In this document: positions 63,975 to 64,000 of the stretch, in pieces
Layout of the letters: every line of letters starts with the position of its first letter
Position numbering within the stretch: position 1 is the stretch's first letter
From: Methylococcaceae bacterium UBA975
GTDB lineage: Bacteria; Pseudomonadota; Gammaproteobacteria; Methylococcales; Cycloclasticaceae
NCBI GenBank assembly: GCA_002292375.1
Contig: DBBV01000013.1
Span: 73,215 to 137,214 of the forward strand
Length of the DNA stretch: 64,000 nucleotides
Direction: 5' to 3'
Program-made: the position numbers and the translations under genes
The notes under the pieces: generated by a model
Databases searched by the model: none
Told to the model about the DNA's origin: nothing
The model's input: the letters and a program-made list of their open reading frames with translations, nothing else

Positions 63975-64000
63975 CGGCCAAAAAATAACGAATAGCTGAG

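Noticed and set aside
1..64000. CRISPR arrays, insertion sequences, prophage or integrase genes, attachment sites
   Set aside because: No spaced direct repeats, transposase, integrase or phage structural gene was seen on either strand, and the single tRNA gene is not flanked by an integrase.

Overview
The window reads as a chromosomal segment of a free-living, probably marine, rod-shaped gammaproteobacterium of moderate GC. The evidence is the gyrA-serC-pheA-hisC-tyrA-aroA-cmk-rpsA-ihfB supraoperon known from Pseudomonas and relatives, lapAB, zipA, a Pseudomonas/Vibrio-type flagellar cascade (flrABC-fliEFGHIJ) and a sodium-pumping OadGAB decarboxylase. Genus is uncertain; the Cycloclasticus/Piscirickettsiaceae side of the class would fit. 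There is no sign of phage, insertion sequences, CRISPR or a plasmid backbone. Genes are densely packed and no gene-free stretch exceeds about 260 bases.

Layout. 1-3.7 kb: end of zipA, ligA and a diguanylate cyclase. 3.9-16.1 kb: gyrA, serC, an inserted serA, the aromatic amino acid genes, cmk, rpsA and ihfB, closed by a strong terminator. 16.2-18.1 kb: lapA, lapB and a small ComEA-like protein. 18.1-28.7 kb: a fatty acid degradation region. On the minus strand a MerR regulator leads thiolase, 3-hydroxyacyl-CoA dehydrogenase/hydratase and acyl-CoA dehydrogenase; beside it lie fadD and a FadL porin, and on the plus strand a PaaG-like crotonase and an SDR. 28.8-32.9 kb: an orphan nucleotide-sugar dehydrogenase, a beta-barrel porin and a TPR-sulfotransferase. 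33.1-43 kb: tRNA-Leu, rnr, rlmB, the rpsF-rpsR-membrane protein-rplI operon, dnaB, alr and radA. 43-45.3 kb, minus strand: PilZ, FHA and CorB-like genes. 45.5-55.2 kb: flagellar regulators and basal body/export genes. 55.3-58.4 kb: oadGAB. 58.4-64 kb: a second diguanylate cyclase, dusA, folE, hemH, two small hypothetical genes and a YafJ-type amidotransferase.

Two observations stand out. First, the flagellar locus carries two independent lesions or recoding sites. flrA (fleQ) is shifted by one base at a seven-A run followed directly by TAA, which forms the slippery heptamer A AAA AAA. fliG has an in-frame TAA at codon 276, just before its torque-generating helix. Either the strain is losing motility, or one or both sites are recoded, phase-variable or sequencing errors. 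Second, the MerR gene and the FadL gene have near-superimposable promoters: the same 16-base palindrome over the -35 element, the same 19-base spacer and the same -10. This defines a MerR-controlled regulon that joins fatty acid uptake to beta-oxidation.

A c-di-GMP theme also runs through the window: two GGDEF enzymes with intact active and inhibitory sites, a PilZ protein with intact binding motifs, and a FleQ-family regulator.
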